From: Roseivirga misakiensis
GTDB lineage: Bacteria; Bacteroidota; Bacteroidia; Cytophagales; Cyclobacteriaceae
Length of the DNA stretch: 64,000 bases
Direction: 5' to 3'
Assembly (NCBI RefSeq): GCF_001747105.1
Contig: NZ_MDGQ01000003.1
Location: forward strand, 682,001 to 746,000
Both the position numbers and the translations under genes were made by a program. A model generated the notes under the pieces. The model was given only the letters and a program-made list of their open reading frames with translations, was not told the DNA's origin and ran no database searches. Below, one piece after another: positions 43,574 through 54,209 of this stretch (positions are counted from its first letter, which is position 1; the number at the start of each line of letters is the position of its first letter).

Positions 43574-43622
43574 CAAAAATAACAGTAGTTAGGGATTAAA
43601 TGAGCCTATACTCCTATTTTTG
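43574..43622. promoter_or_regulatory. Divergent -7-like elements between pheS and galE
   Basis: Two TAnnTTTG matches face away from each other: TATTTTTG on the minus strand at 43581-43574 (toward pheS) and on the plus strand at 43615-43622 (toward galE). Neither has a clear TTTG at the right distance upstream, so they are only candidate promoters. The galE one would leave a leader of a few bases. Confidence 0.35.
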
Positions 43623-43628
43623 AGTCGT

Positions 43629-44666
43629 ATGAAAAATATTCTCGTTACTGGCGGAGCTGGGTATATAGGATCCCATGTTGTAGTAAAACTTCATGAGCAC
43701 GGATACAATCCCATCATAATGGACGACTTTTCCAACTCACGGCATTCGGTTCTTGAGGGCATAAAGAACATTACTGGTAAATCATTCAAAGTTTACGAAG
43801 GTGATATCCTTGATCAAAAGTTGCTGAAGGAGGTTTTCAGTAGTCAGAAAATTGACGGGGTCATTCATTTCGCCGCAAAGAAGGCAGTCGGAGAATCGGT
43901 TGATAAACCTCTTTACTATTATAAAAACAATGTCTCGGGTCTTGTGTCCATACTTGAAGTGGTTCAAGAGTATAAAGTTAAGAATCTCATTTTCTCTTCT
44001 TCCTGTACAGTTTATGGCCAACCCGATAGTTTACCAGTAACAGAAGAGACGCCAAAAAAACCAGCCAATTCGCCATATGGCAATACAAAACAAATTGGTG
44101 AGGAAATATTAGAAGATACGATCAATTCTGGAATAGACTTAAAAGCAATCGCATTAAGATATTTCAATCCAATCGGTGCTCATCCATCCGCTGAAATAGG
44201 AGAACTTCCACTTGGAGTTCCAAATAATCTTGTTCCCTTCATTACCCAAACAGCTGCGGGTTTGCGTGAATCACTGACTGTATTCGGGGGCGATTATAAT
44301 ACACAAGACGGTACTTGCATACGTGACTATATACATGTCATGGATTTAGCCGATGCACACGTGAGGTCTATAGAGTATCTTGAAACGGAGTATGACTTAA
44401 ACTTTGATGTGATAAACGTTGGTACTGGAAGTGGCAATACTGTTTTAGAAGTCATTAAGGCTTTTGAAGAAACAAGTAAAGAAAAACTTAACTTCAAAAT
44501 AGGCCCAAGGCGTCCGGGAGATGTAGAAAAGATTTACGCACAGGTGGATAAGTCTAAAAGACTTCTCAAGTGGCAAACCCAGTATTCTCTCGAACAAGCG
44601 ATGAGTGACTCATGGAAGTGGCAGCAAAAATTAGCCAACAACTCATCGACAGATTCTGTCAGTTAA
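43629..44666 (+). CDS. galE: UDP-glucose 4-epimerase
   Basis: A 345-residue extended SDR that interconverts UDP-glucose and UDP-galactose. The NAD motif GGAGYIG is at 8-14, followed by the GalE-specific MDDFSNS, FSSSCTVYG and the catalytic SPYGNTK. ATG at 43629 was chosen over the TTG three codons earlier. It opens the polysaccharide locus: ugd and UDP-xylose synthase follow on the same strand, so a UDP-sugar pool is supplied for the glycosyltransferases downstream. Confidence 0.95.
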   Translation: MKNILVTGGAGYIGSHVVVKLHEHGYNPIIMDDFSNSRHSVLEGIKNITGKSFKVYEGDILDQKLLKEVFSSQKIDGVIHFAAKKAVGESVDKPLYYYKNNVSGLVSILEVVQEYKVKNLIFSSSCTVYGQPDSLPVTEETPKKPANSPYGNTKQIGEEILEDTINSGIDLKAIALRYFNPIGAHPSAEIGELPLGVPNNLVPFITQTAAGLRESLTVFGGDYNTQDGTCIRDYIHVMDLADAHVRSIEYLETEYDLNFDVINVGTGSGNTVLEVIKAFEETSKEKLNFKIGPRRPGDVEKIYAQVDKSKRLLKWQTQYSLEQAMSDSWKWQQKLANNSSTDSVS

Positions 44667-44743
44667 CGAATGAATGTTAACTTTGAACGATCAATAATTA
44701 ATAAGAAATCACACAGGATACATTTGTATCAAACTTTAACATT

Positions 44744-46069
44744 ATGAAAATTACAATCGTTGGAACTGGATATGTAGGCCTTGTTACAGGTACATGTTTT
44801 TCTGAAGTAGGTATAGACGTTACGTGTGTTGATATTGATCAAAAAAAGATCGACGGCCTTAAGGAGGGCATCATGCCAATATATGAACCTGGTCTAGAAA
44901 CCATGGTACTGAGAAATGTTGAAAAGGGCAGACTACACTTTTCTACCAGCCTCAAAGATAGTATTCAAGGCTCAGAAGCTGTTTTTATAGCAGTTGGAAC
45001 TCCTCCGGGAGAGGATGGTAGTGCGGATTTGAAATATGTTCTAGCAGTTGCTGATGAAGTCGGCCAACATATGAACGATTACATAGTAGTAGTTACTAAG
45101 AGTACAGTACCAGTAGGCACTGCTCGCAAGGTCAAGAACACAGTAAATAAAGCACTTGAGAAAAGAAAATCCGAGTTAGCATTCGACGTGGCCTCAAATC
45201 CAGAATTTCTTAAAGAGGGAGCGGCAATCCAAGATTTCCTTAAGCCAGACAGAATAGTCGTTGGAGTAGAAACTGACCGCGCGAAAAAGATTATGGAGAA
45301 ATTGTATAAGCCATTTCTTCTTAATGGACACCCGACTATTTTCATGGATGTCCCATCTGCCGAAATGACTAAATACGCAGCTAATTCCATGCTAGCAACT
45401 AAAATTAGTTTCATGAATGACATTGCGAATCTCTGCGAAATAATGGGCGCTGATGTAAATATGGTTAGACGCGGAATCGGTAGTGACTCAAGAATAGGTA
45501 CCAAGTTCATTTATCCTGGAGTTGGCTATGGTGGCTCTTGTTTTCCGAAAGATGTAAAAGCCCTTATAAAAACAGCCGAAGAAAATGGATACCCTATGAG
45601 GGTTCTTAAGTCTGTCGAAGATGTTAACGAACATCAAAAATCTGTTTTAGTCAACAAAGTCAAAAAGCATTTCGGTGACAATCTAACGGGGATGACTTTT
45701 GCTGTTTGGGGGTTATCCTTCAAACCTAAAACAGACGATATGAGGGAAGCCCCATCCATAGTGATCATAAATCAACTCATTGAATTAGGGGCAGAGATTA
45801 AGGCTTTTGATCCAGTAGCAATGGAAGAAGCGAAAAGAGATCTGCATGACACAATTACTTACTGTAAGGATGAGTATGAGGCTTTGGTTGACGCTGATGC
45901 ACTTCTTTTAGTTACAGAATGGCCCGAGTTTAGAGTACCTAACTTCACTGTTGTAAGCAAACTTCTTAAAAACAAAGTTATTTTCGATGGTCGTAATATT
46001 TATGACCCTGCTGAAGTTAAAGAACTGGGTTATGTTTACTACGGTATCGGCTTAAGTCAAGAGCAATGA
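44744..46069 (+). CDS. ugd: UDP-glucose 6-dehydrogenase
   Basis: A 441-residue enzyme oxidising UDP-glucose to UDP-glucuronate with two NAD. Family marks: [14 protein letters not shown] at the N-terminus, [19 protein letters not shown], and the catalytic cysteine Cys266 in [16 protein letters not shown] -7-like TACATTTG lies at 44719-44726, 17 bp before the ATG. Its stop overlaps the ATG of the UDP-xylose synthase gene (ATGA), so product and next enzyme are coupled: UDP-Glc to UDP-GlcA to UDP-Xyl. Confidence 0.96.
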   Translation: MKITIVGTGYVGLVTGTCFSEVGIDVTCVDIDQKKIDGLKEGIMPIYEPGLETMVLRNVEKGRLHFSTSLKDSIQGSEAVFIAVGTPPGEDGSADLKYVLAVADEVGQHMNDYIVVVTKSTVPVGTARKVKNTVNKALEKRKSELAFDVASNPEFLKEGAAIQDFLKPDRIVVGVETDRAKKIMEKLYKPFLLNGHPTIFMDVPSAEMTKYAANSMLATKISFMNDIANLCEIMGADVNMVRRGIGSDSRIGTKFIYPGVGYGGSCFPKDVKALIKTAEENGYPMRVLKSVEDVNEHQKSVLVNKVKKHFGDNLTGMTFAVWGLSFKPKTDDMREAPSIVIINQLIELGAEIKAFDPVAMEEAKRDLHDTITYCKDEYEALVDADALLLVTEWPEFRVPNFTVVSKLLKNKVIFDGRNIYDPAEVKELGYVYYGIGLSQEQ

Positions 46070-47052
46070 AAAAGAGAGTTCTAATTACAGGGGCTGCAGG
46101 ATTCTTGGGTTCTCACCTTTCTGATCGTTTTATAAAAGAGGGCTTTCATGTTATCGGAATGGATAACCTCATCACGGGAAGTTTAGATAATATTGAACAC
46201 TTGATGCCACTTGAAAACTTTGAGTTTCATCATCATGACGTCTCTTCGTTCGTTCATATAGCTGGCGATCTAGATTATATTCTACATTTCGCTTCTCCCG
46301 CTAGCCCGATAGATTATTTAAAAATACCCATTCAAACCTTAAAAGTAGGTTCTTTAGGCACGCACAATTTGTTAGGCTTAGCAAGAGCTAAAAATGCCCG
46401 GATGCTTATTGCCTCTACTTCCGAAGTCTATGGAGACCCCTTGGTACACCCACAAGTTGAGGAATACTATGGAAATGTAAATCCAGTGGGTCCGAGAGGT
46501 GTTTATGATGAAGCAAAGCGTTTTCAGGAAGCTATTACAATGGCCTACCATACCTATCACAACCTAGAAACTAGGATAGTGAGAATTTTTAATACTTATG
46601 GGCCAAGAATGCGATTAAATGACGGCCGGGTACTACCTGCCTTTATTGGACAAGCGCTCCGCGGAGAGGACTTAACTATTTTCGGTGATGGTAGCCAGAC
46701 CAGGTCTTTTTGCTATGTTGATGATCAGGTTGAGGGTATATTTCAACTACTCATGTCCGATTACGCTTACCCAATTAATATTGGAAATCCTGACGAAATC
46801 ACCATTTCTCAATTTGCTGAAGAAATCATAAAGTTAACTGGAACTCAACAGAAAGTTATTTACATGGATCTTCCGAAAGATGATCCTATGCAAAGACAGC
46901 CAGATATTACTAAAGCAAATGAGGTTTTAGGCTGGTCGCCTAAAGTAGATAGATCAAAAGGTTTAAAAATAACCTACGACTATTTCAAATCCCTTCCAAA
47001 AGACAGGCTTAACAAGACAGAGCATAAAAACTTTTCTTCTTTTATTAAGTAG
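46066..47052 (+). CDS. UDP-glucuronate decarboxylase (UDP-xylose synthase)
   Basis: A 328-residue SDR that decarboxylates UDP-glucuronate to UDP-xylose. The NAD motif GAAGFLG is at 9-15. [34 protein letters not shown] (catalytic Tyr and Lys) and [10 protein letters not shown] are hallmarks separating UXS from other epimerases. It overlaps ugd by 4 bp. Xylose or a derivative is therefore a likely sugar in the polysaccharide. Confidence 0.94.
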   Translation: MKKRVLITGAAGFLGSHLSDRFIKEGFHVIGMDNLITGSLDNIEHLMPLENFEFHHHDVSSFVHIAGDLDYILHFASPASPIDYLKIPIQTLKVGSLGTHNLLGLARAKNARMLIASTSEVYGDPLVHPQVEEYYGNVNPVGPRGVYDEAKRFQEAITMAYHTYHNLETRIVRIFNTYGPRMRLNDGRVLPAFIGQALRGEDLTIFGDGSQTRSFCYVDDQVEGIFQLLMSDYAYPINIGNPDEITISQFAEEIIKLTGTQQKVIYMDLPKDDPMQRQPDITKANEVLGWSPKVDRSKGLKITYDYFKSLPKDRLNKTEHKNFSSFIK

Positions 47053-47084
47053 CCTTACAACCTTTTTACCGTTAAGATAGTCTA

Positions 47085-48515
47085 ATGCATATGGTCAAGT
47101 TTAGGCTTATTATAATATTGATTATTGGGTATTCAAGTATTTATGCTCAAGAAACTGTACATGACAGTATCAATTCCGTCACTCACAGCCTAAATATAGA
47201 AAGTGGTGTGCTTATAAGCGCTAAAAGTGAATTGCCCTTTTGGGTAAGAGGAAACAATTCCCAGCGTTTCAAGCAGGGCTCGGCCAATTCCGTTTATCAA
47301 ATACTTCATTATAACGGCAACTATCAACCCATAAAAAATATTGCACTAAAATGGGAGTTGGAATCATTGTTAAATATCCGTGAACGGATTGATGGCAGGA
47401 TTATTCAAGCAAACTTGAGTATAGAATCAAAATTAATTAGAATAAGGGGGGGATATGATGAAGAGTTCTTTGGACTTAATGACAGTACCCTCTCCATTGG
47501 AAACTTAGTATATGGAAATAATGCCAGCCCGATCCCAAAGGTATCTATTTCAACAAATGGGTGGCAAAGAAGCCCTCTGTTTGGCAATCATCTATCATTT
47601 CAAGCCTATTTAGCCCATGGTTGGTTTGAGCAGAACAGGTTCCAAAGTGGAGCTTTTCTTCATCAAAAGTACCTGTACCTCAGGGTTAAGGCTTTTAATA
47701 GTCGCTTATCCATAATTGGGGGCTTAAACCATAATGCACAATGGGGTGGAGCAAATGCTACTAACGAATCATCTCAACCTACTGGTATTAAAAACTATCT
47801 ACGCATTTTGATGGGTTCTTCAGGTGGATCCGATGCTAATCTAAGTGATCAAAATAATGCTTTAGGGAATCACCTTGGAAGTTATGACTTGCGAGGTACA
47901 CATGAATTTCGGCACTTTTTTCTCTCAAGTTATTGGCAGTTTTTATGGGAGGATAAATCCGGTCTAACACCCTTCAATTGGAGAGATGGACTCATGGGAG
48001 CTTCCATTGATTTCAAAAACAATGGACTAATCAACAAGGTGGTCATAGAAATCATTAGAACTAATGATCAAGACGCAGATAAAGTTAGTGATGATGGATT
48101 ATCATTCCTTGAGCCGGATAACTTCTTGAACAACAACACTTACCAAAGCGGTTGGACATATTTGGATAATGTTATTGGCAACCCTGTTTTTCTACTTATT
48201 CATCCTGATTCAGATGATTTTAGGTCAAGAGTAAAAAATATGGTCAATGGGCTGAATGTATCTATTGGCGGAAACTTGAAGGGCTTGTCTTACAGTATAA
48301 CTTACAGAAAGTTTAAAAACGCTGGGACTCGTTACGAATCAATAGAACCAGGTTTAGACGTCAGGTCTGCCATTATCTATCTTTCAATACCGACAATTCA
48401 TGGCTCCTTTGGTATTCGAGGAGAATACGACTGGAGCAATTGGTTAGGTAAAAATTTCGGTTTTCAATGTCAGTACAGAGTAGATCTGTCAAGCATCTTC
48501 AGAAAAGGTAATTAG
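47085..48515 (+). CDS. Capsule-assembly Wzi-like outer-membrane protein
   Basis: A 476-residue exported protein: signal peptide FRLIIILIIGYSSIYAQ, then a beta-barrel-like chain of alternating polar and hydrophobic strands. The stretches YGNNASPIPKVSIS, FQAYLAHGWFEQ and NTYQSGWTYLDNVIGNPVFL are shared in position with the neighbouring 48522-50048 protein, showing paralogy. Family resemblance to Caps_assemb_Wzi suggests an outer-membrane beta-barrel that anchors or displays capsule. It begins 32 bp after UXS. It ends 6 bp before the stop of the convergent paralogue. Confidence 0.75.
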   Translation: MHMVKFRLIIILIIGYSSIYAQETVHDSINSVTHSLNIESGVLISAKSELPFWVRGNNSQRFKQGSANSVYQILHYNGNYQPIKNIALKWELESLLNIRERIDGRIIQANLSIESKLIRIRGGYDEEFFGLNDSTLSIGNLVYGNNASPIPKVSISTNGWQRSPLFGNHLSFQAYLAHGWFEQNRFQSGAFLHQKYLYLRVKAFNSRLSIIGGLNHNAQWGGANATNESSQPTGIKNYLRILMGSSGGSDANLSDQNNALGNHLGSYDLRGTHEFRHFFLSSYWQFLWEDKSGLTPFNWRDGLMGASIDFKNNGLINKVVIEIIRTNDQDADKVSDDGLSFLEPDNFLNNNTYQSGWTYLDNVIGNPVFLLIHPDSDDFRSRVKNMVNGLNVSIGGNLKGLSYSITYRKFKNAGTRYESIEPGLDVRSAIIYLSIPTIHGSFGIRGEYDWSNWLGKNFGFQCQYRVDLSSIFRKGN

Positions 48516-48521
48516 CCTTTA

Positions 48522-50048
48522 TCAATATATTCGGTGGTTATAACTCAATTCTAATCCAAAGAGGTCATACATGTCTCCAAAGTCTTGGGCAATTTTGATA
48601 TTCAAAATACCACGTTGAGTTGGGCCAATGTTTTTAATTCCTAGTTCGATCACACTATAAAACTGTGTTTGTTCTGGTCTGAACGGATAGTCAAAATCTG
48701 GATCACTCAATATTCCGTTCCACGAAAAACGGCCATCATACAAGCCAGCATATGAACCGAAATTCCTTGAATAAGTAAACAACCACTTAAGGTCTATCGA
48801 TTTTGTCAAAGCTCCACTCACTCCCAAATTAAGGGCCCATAGTCTGTTATTTGCTATGGCCACCCCATGGTTGGAATACACTTCGAAAAAGTTCAAAGTT
48901 CTTGCATAAGTGAGAAACAGTGGGTTTCCAATAACCATTCCATTATAAGTCCAGCCTGATCTGTATAAATAGTTATTGTAATAATCATCCCTTTGTCCAA
49001 AATCATAGCCTTGATTGTCTTCAATTGTCTGAATATTTCTCGTAGGATCTGGTATACCAGGTCCTCCTTGCCATTTAGACTGTACCATTTCCAATTGAAC
49101 TCGTCTGATTCCTATATCTTTTGCTGGAAGCTCCCAATTCAAACTGATCATATAATCCGTCAAACTTATGTATTGGATTCCGCCTTCATCTTCAAAGGGT
49201 TTTTGATAATTCAACGTCAAATTGTGACTACCAAATTCTTTCTCCAGGGTGATTTCGGTGATACCAAGGTGGTTACCAACAGCATTGCTCTCCCCGGCCA
49301 TTGTCCCATCGGGGTTAGGTATGCCCTCACCAAGAAATACTTTTAAATAGTCATCAAAAGAACTTGGTTGCTTAACACCATTCGGATCATATCCTCCAAA
49401 TTGAGCGAAATGTATTATGCCTGAAGAAACTTTTAAGCCAAGTTCTCTACTCAAATCAACTTGGGCATGGAAAGACTTATAGTGTAGTTGGGCTTTGGAT
49501 ATATATCTGGCACTTTCAAGCCATCCATGAGCGAGATTTCCCTTTAACTTAAAATAATCATGCGTAAATGGAACACTAAAGTAATCATCATTGCCTAAAA
49601 TCAACATAGGCACTGGGGTGGCATTATTACTAATTGCCAATGAGCCAGTACCAAGCCCGCTGGACGTTCCCCCTACCTCTCTCTGAACTCTGCCTATTTC
49701 TAATCTCCAATTTCTGTACTTCGCTCTAAAATAGGCCGAAGAGAGTACGTCATTTCGGAAAGACACACCTAAGCTTATATCGAATGATTTGGATAATTTA
49801 TTTTGATAAAAAGCATCCCCTTTTACGAACAAAACATCGGTTGCATCTACCTCTCCATAACTACCGAATTGAATGTAGTGCGGCAAAAACGCGTTGTCAC
49901 CAGAAAAATAGAAGCCCGTTCCGACCGAGAGACTTAGAGAGTCTGAACTAACTTGTGATAATGCCTGACTAGTTGATAACTTTAAGGCCAGACAAGTCAG
50001 CAATAAGGCTCTTAATACTGTTGATTTCCATTGATCTATCGAAAACAT
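48522..50048 (-). CDS. Capsule-assembly Wzi-like outer-membrane protein
   Basis: A 508-residue exported protein; the ATG at 50048 replaces a TTG four codons upstream. After the N-terminal signal (VLRALLLTCLALKLSTSQ) come barrel-type strands. ISNNATPVPMLILGNDDYF, KGNLAHGWLESARYISKAQL, and NYLYRSGWTYNGMVIGNPLF are the segments aligned with the 47085-48515 paralogue. Convergent orientation argues for an ancient duplication with inversion. Outer-membrane location and capsule handling are inferred from the family. Confidence 0.75.
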   Translation of the reverse strand: MFSIDQWKSTVLRALLLTCLALKLSTSQALSQVSSDSLSLSVGTGFYFSGDNAFLPHYIQFGSYGEVDATDVLFVKGDAFYQNKLSKSFDISLGVSFRNDVLSSAYFRAKYRNWRLEIGRVQREVGGTSSGLGTGSLAISNNATPVPMLILGNDDYFSVPFTHDYFKLKGNLAHGWLESARYISKAQLHYKSFHAQVDLSRELGLKVSSGIIHFAQFGGYDPNGVKQPSSFDDYLKVFLGEGIPNPDGTMAGESNAVGNHLGITEITLEKEFGSHNLTLNYQKPFEDEGGIQYISLTDYMISLNWELPAKDIGIRRVQLEMVQSKWQGGPGIPDPTRNIQTIEDNQGYDFGQRDDYYNNYLYRSGWTYNGMVIGNPLFLTYARTLNFFEVYSNHGVAIANNRLWALNLGVSGALTKSIDLKWLFTYSRNFGSYAGLYDGRFSWNGILSDPDFDYPFRPEQTQFYSVIELGIKNIGPTQRGILNIKIAQDFGDMYDLFGLELSYNHRIY

Positions 50049-50130
50049 ATTAAAATACAAAAAAACATCAAGGACAATTTTACTAATAAAATATCACACC
50101 CTAAGATGCCTCGGTAAAGAGAAACAGAGC

Positions 50131-51507
50131 TTAATAGGCATTCCCTCTATCTTTAACCACTGAAATTATTGTTTGAAAAATAATTTTCACATCTAAGAAG
50201 AAAGACCAATTTTGGAGATAGAAGCGATCCAATCTTACTCTTGAACTCATCTGATAAAAACACTCAATTTCACCTCTATATCCTTTTGCCTGTGCCAAAC
50301 CAGTAACTCCTGGCTTTGAAGAATGTCTTTGAAGGAACTTTTGAACGCGATTCTGGTAAGATTCATTCATTGCAATTGCATGAGGTCGAGGTCCTACTAT
50401 AGACATGTCACCCTTGATAACATTAAAAAATTGGGGGAATTCGTCTAGACTGGTTTTCCGAAGAAACATCCCAAAACGGGTAACTCGTGAATCGTTTTTA
50501 GACGCCCATTTTGAATCAGCCTCATTATTTAAAATCATCGATCTGAATTTGTAGCACCAAAAGGTCTTGTTATTTTTCCCATTCCTCTCCTGTTTAAAGA
50601 CAACAGGCCCGCGTGATTCGATTTTAATAATAAGTGCAACAATTGGAAATAACCAGCTTATTATCGTCACTATGACGATGGTGGAAAAAACAATATCAAA
50701 GGCCCTCTTGACTACACGATTCACCAAAGAATCTAAAGGTAGATCATTGATATCGACAATCGGCATACCTTCATACTTTCTAAAGCTGAATATCTTCAGA
50801 GAGTCTAAATCCACGGATGGTATTAGCTTAACTTTAATGAGTCTGGAGTCTGCCAAATCAACAATCCTATTGATTTTATAGCGCGAAACTTTCTCACTCA
50901 CGTAGATATAATCCAGATTGTCTAAGTCTGATTTGAAAAAATCATCCAGTGTTCCCAGAATTTCCTCATTTGAACCATTAACCTTATCATTGGAATAAAA
51001 GCCTTCACAGCGAATACCATAGCTCTTCTTACGTTTCAGTAATGAAAATAGTCGAACTCCAAGCTCATCAAAGCCAATGATGACAGCCCTCCTAAAATTG
51101 TAACCGAGCTCACGATAACGCGCAAGAGTGGCATGAATGGTGAGTCTTAACAAGGTATTCGAAAGAAAAATCGATGAAATAAGAACAATTATGACATTCC
51201 TTGAGTAAGTATCAATCCTTAAAATGAAGAGTGTGAAGAAGAAAACTGAAATGAATATGAAGCTATTGTAGAGACTACTTTTTAGTGTTTCTGAATAAGT
51301 GCTCTGTCTTTTAGACTTGAAACTTCTGGTCGCTAGGCCAATTATCAGCCAAATTATGTTTCCTACAAATAAGTGATTAATGAAAGTCCCAAAATCACCC
51401 CAATGATCTTTTTTTAGATGAAAGATCATAACAAAACATACACATAGCACAATCAATTCCGAAAAAAGGAATAAAAAGGGAAATAACTGGTCAAATCTTT
51501 TCCTCAT
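50131..51507 (-). CDS. Exopolysaccharide polyprenyl-phosphate sugar-1-P transferase (WcaJ-like)
   Basis: A 458-residue initiating phosphoglycosyltransferase. Four to five N-terminal membrane helices precede a Rossmann-like CoA-binding-type domain (about 135-250). One further helix (VFSTIVIVTIISWLFPIVALII) leads into the bacterial sugar transferase domain with FKQERNGKNNKTFWCYKFRSM, RKTSLDEFPQFFNVIKGDMSIVGPRPH and the C-terminal KPGVTGLAQAKGYRG. It transfers a hexose-1-phosphate from UDP to undecaprenyl phosphate and thus starts the repeat unit. It is a single gene on its strand; the downstream 362 bp are gene-free. Confidence 0.93.
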   Translation of the reverse strand: MRKRFDQLFPFLFLFSELIVLCVCFVMIFHLKKDHWGDFGTFINHLFVGNIIWLIIGLATRSFKSKRQSTYSETLKSSLYNSFIFISVFFFTLFILRIDTYSRNVIIVLISSIFLSNTLLRLTIHATLARYRELGYNFRRAVIIGFDELGVRLFSLLKRKKSYGIRCEGFYSNDKVNGSNEEILGTLDDFFKSDLDNLDYIYVSEKVSRYKINRIVDLADSRLIKVKLIPSVDLDSLKIFSFRKYEGMPIVDINDLPLDSLVNRVVKRAFDIVFSTIVIVTIISWLFPIVALIIKIESRGPVVFKQERNGKNNKTFWCYKFRSMILNNEADSKWASKNDSRVTRFGMFLRKTSLDEFPQFFNVIKGDMSIVGPRPHAIAMNESYQNRVQKFLQRHSSKPGVTGLAQAKGYRGEIECFYQMSSRVRLDRFYLQNWSFFLDVKIIFQTIISVVKDRGNAY

Positions 51508-51869
51508 CGAATTATTTCATTCGTTCCGAATTATACGAAACATTAAGCACTAATCCAGTTTATCATTTGTTTATTACAACTGACTACCCTGAATAAACAG
51601 ATAAGGAAGATTTCGCTAAAGAGTATCAAAACTACATTGGCAAAACTCAAGCACAGTTGGATGTTACAAATTGTTTCATTAAAAATGATTATATGCTTGT
51701 GTCTAAAAGCTACCCAGTAGTTTTTCATCATTCACAAGCTCATTTATCTTCCAAAATTGTGATCTACCTCCCTTGAGATAATTTTTAGGGTACACAACAT
51801 AAATTTCCATACCCTTCATTATCTTTAGTTTTTCGATTATTGTTAGTATCACTAAACTTAAAGAATCAT
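51508..51869. other. Gene-free intergenic stretch
   Basis: AT-rich DNA between two divergently transcribed genes. I found no RNA, terminator or supported frame. It should hold promoters for both neighbours; TATCTTTAG near 51822 is close to a -7 element but has no partner. Confidence 0.4.
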
Positions 51870-52523
51870 ATGAGGATCAATATTATCCTGCTATATATAT
51901 ATATATTTACATTATTATCTTGCGAACGAAAAATTGAAAAAGAAACAGTCATATATTTTAATGATTTTGAAGGTACCCTGACGGGAGAACTCACTGGGGC
52001 GGTTCAACATGTTTTCAACGGAGAGCAAATGTTAGGTAACTATAATGGTGGTGGCTTTAGTCTACACCTCTCCAGCGTACCAGAACACAGATATATGTTG
52101 ATATCGTTTGATCTATATATTCATGACTCTTGGGATGGAAACTCAATTAGTCCGAATGGTCCAGATTTATGGACATTACAATTGAATGCGCTTCTTCACA
52201 AATCAAATCCAGCATTCAAGTTTGAGACCTCTTTCTCAAATAGCCCATGTGTAAGCAGTCTCTGTTATGAGCAGTCATTTCCTGATGAGTTCCCATTCAT
52301 CCATAGTCCCAGGTTCATGTCTGACACGGAAACCAGAGGGCTATGTCATTTGGCTGGCTCACCCACTGGAACAACAATCTACCATATAGAGAAAGGCTTT
52401 AGAAGCAGCGATCAAGTTATCTTTTTGGATTTCTATGATCGGTTGGTTCAGACCAATGTGGCTAATCCGGTTTGTGACGAGAGTTGGTCACTCGATAACC
52501 TTAGAATCTCTGTTTTAAATTAA
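51870..52523 (+). CDS. Unknown lipoprotein, upstream of wzi pair
   Basis: A 217-residue protein from ATG at 51870 (a TTG frame starts ten codons earlier). The signal INIILLYIYIFTLLSC ends in lipobox LLSC, so it is probably a lipoprotein. The mature part has the strand-rich look of a jelly-roll or lectin-like domain: YFNDFEGTL near the start and WSLDNLRISVL at the end, a pair often framing LamG or carbohydrate-binding folds. Six cysteines may form disulphides. Its stop is directly followed by the ATG of the Wzi-like gene, so the two are one operon. Polysaccharide binding is inferred. Confidence 0.6.
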   Translation: MRINIILLYIYIFTLLSCERKIEKETVIYFNDFEGTLTGELTGAVQHVFNGEQMLGNYNGGGFSLHLSSVPEHRYMLISFDLYIHDSWDGNSISPNGPDLWTLQLNALLHKSNPAFKFETSFSNSPCVSSLCYEQSFPDEFPFIHSPRFMSDTETRGLCHLAGSPTGTTIYHIEKGFRSSDQVIFLDFYDRLVQTNVANPVCDESWSLDNLRISVLN

Positions 52524-54209
52524 ATGGCGGGTTTAAGATTTTCCTTGATCGCATTTTTCTGCTTGATCCTCACATCTTGGAACGCGATGAGCCAACACAT
52601 AAGTGTTAATTCGGCCATTGTCGAAAACTTTGTAAGAAGAACTCTTATTTCTGACTCAACTGCTTTTCAATCTAATTCCTTGATGGCAAGACCTATTCTC
52701 CTACAATCTGTATTAGGTGAAAATAAGACTCAAATGAACGAACTGAGTGGCTTAGCCCGCCCTAGTTTAAATCTTGGAGGAATCATCAAACTTGGCATTC
52801 TAGCACCTGAAACTTACACTAAAACCACCAGTCATCGCCCTCACACATATAATCAAGGAAGCCTTATTTCAGCAAAAGGTCAACAGTCCATCTTCTCATT
52901 CGGGATTTACGGAAAATCCAAATACGTAGAACTACAGATAAAGCCAGAATTCCTCATAGCCCAAAACCCCAGTTTTGATGGCTTTGCCGATGACCATGCA
53001 GAAATTGTATGGCATAGACGGTTTTTATGGTGGAATAGGATTGATACTCCAGAGAGATTTGGCCAACCAAGCATATCTGAACTTTTGCCTGGTCAATCGT
53101 ATCTAAAGTTCACTTACGATCATATGTCGTTAGCCTTTTCTACCGAAAACTTGTGGTGGGGGCCAGGCAGACGGAACAGTTTAATAATGAGCAACAATGC
53201 TCGGGGTTTTCCTCACTTAAGATTAATGACTTCCAAACCGATCGAAACGATTATTGGTGATTTTGAAGGGACCTTGATAATGGGTCGTCTTTCTTCATCT
53301 GGCTTTGACCCGCCTCAAGTATCAAGAACCTATTTAAACAACCTGAGCTTTATTCCAAAAAATGAAGATGACAGAGCCATTAGTGGTTTTACTATCAACT
53401 ACAAACCTAAATGGTTGAAGGGCTTATGGCTAGGATACTCCCAAACCACCTATCGCTACTTGGAAAGGAGTCATGAGGGTAATCCATATCTAGCCATATT
53501 TCGGAACGTATTTTCAGGAGGAAACCAGATTGACTTTTTCAGTTTACCTCAAAACCACTCTTCCTTCTTCTTTCGATTGGCACTTCCCAAGGCCATGGGA
53601 GAAATCTATGCTGAATATGGCTTGAAAGATCAGTCTTGGAACCTCAGAAGGTTATTCTCTTCTATAGACAATCCTAATGCTGTGACCTTTGGATTTTCCA
53701 AGTACATTAAAACCAGATGGGAAAAATGGCCTCTCCTTGAAATTTCAGCTGAATTAACCTCTCTTCAACAATATCCTTTCAGTTCTATAGTTCAGGCAAA
53801 TAGTTGGTATTTGGATGGAGAAGTGAGACAGGGTTATACGAATAGAGGAGAAGTGCTAGGAGCAGCCATCGGACCAGGAAGCAATTCACAATTCATTCAA
53901 TTGTCAATTTTCAAGGGATTGAAATCACTAAGTCTGAATGTAGAACGAGTCGTTCACAACAACGACTACTTCTATTACACATTTGGTCCGTCTCAAGATA
54001 ACAGAAGGTTTTGGGTTGATCTGAACCTTGGAATCAATCTAGACTTGCAGAAAGGACCAATTCTAATATCCTCTCAGTTTAATTGGATACGATCATTCAA
54101 TTATCAGTGGCAGCTGACACAATTTGAAGGTCAACCTTATTACATCGGTGGCAAGGATGTAAACAATGCTCACTTGTCCCTTAAACTAACTTGGTTGCTA
54201 TGCGATTAA
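52524..54209 (+). CDS. Capsule-assembly Wzi-like outer-membrane protein
   Basis: A 561-residue exported protein with signal LIAFFCLILTSWNAMSQ. The region around 195-250 carries the Wzi signature LAFSTENLWWGPGRRNSLIM followed by SNNARGFPHLRLMT. Later, GEVLGAAIGPGSNSQFIQL and FNYQWQLTQFEGQP mark the C-terminal strands. A beta-barrel that binds capsule at the cell surface is the family role. It starts with no gap after the lipoprotein, and its 3' end overlaps the next paralogue by 10 bp. Confidence 0.85.
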   Translation: MAGLRFSLIAFFCLILTSWNAMSQHISVNSAIVENFVRRTLISDSTAFQSNSLMARPILLQSVLGENKTQMNELSGLARPSLNLGGIIKLGILAPETYTKTTSHRPHTYNQGSLISAKGQQSIFSFGIYGKSKYVELQIKPEFLIAQNPSFDGFADDHAEIVWHRRFLWWNRIDTPERFGQPSISELLPGQSYLKFTYDHMSLAFSTENLWWGPGRRNSLIMSNNARGFPHLRLMTSKPIETIIGDFEGTLIMGRLSSSGFDPPQVSRTYLNNLSFIPKNEDDRAISGFTINYKPKWLKGLWLGYSQTTYRYLERSHEGNPYLAIFRNVFSGGNQIDFFSLPQNHSSFFFRLALPKAMGEIYAEYGLKDQSWNLRRLFSSIDNPNAVTFGFSKYIKTRWEKWPLLEISAELTSLQQYPFSSIVQANSWYLDGEVRQGYTNRGEVLGAAIGPGSNSQFIQLSIFKGLKSLSLNVERVVHNNDYFYYTFGPSQDNRRFWVDLNLGINLDLQKGPILISSQFNWIRSFNYQWQLTQFEGQPYYIGGKDVNNAHLSLKLTWLLCD

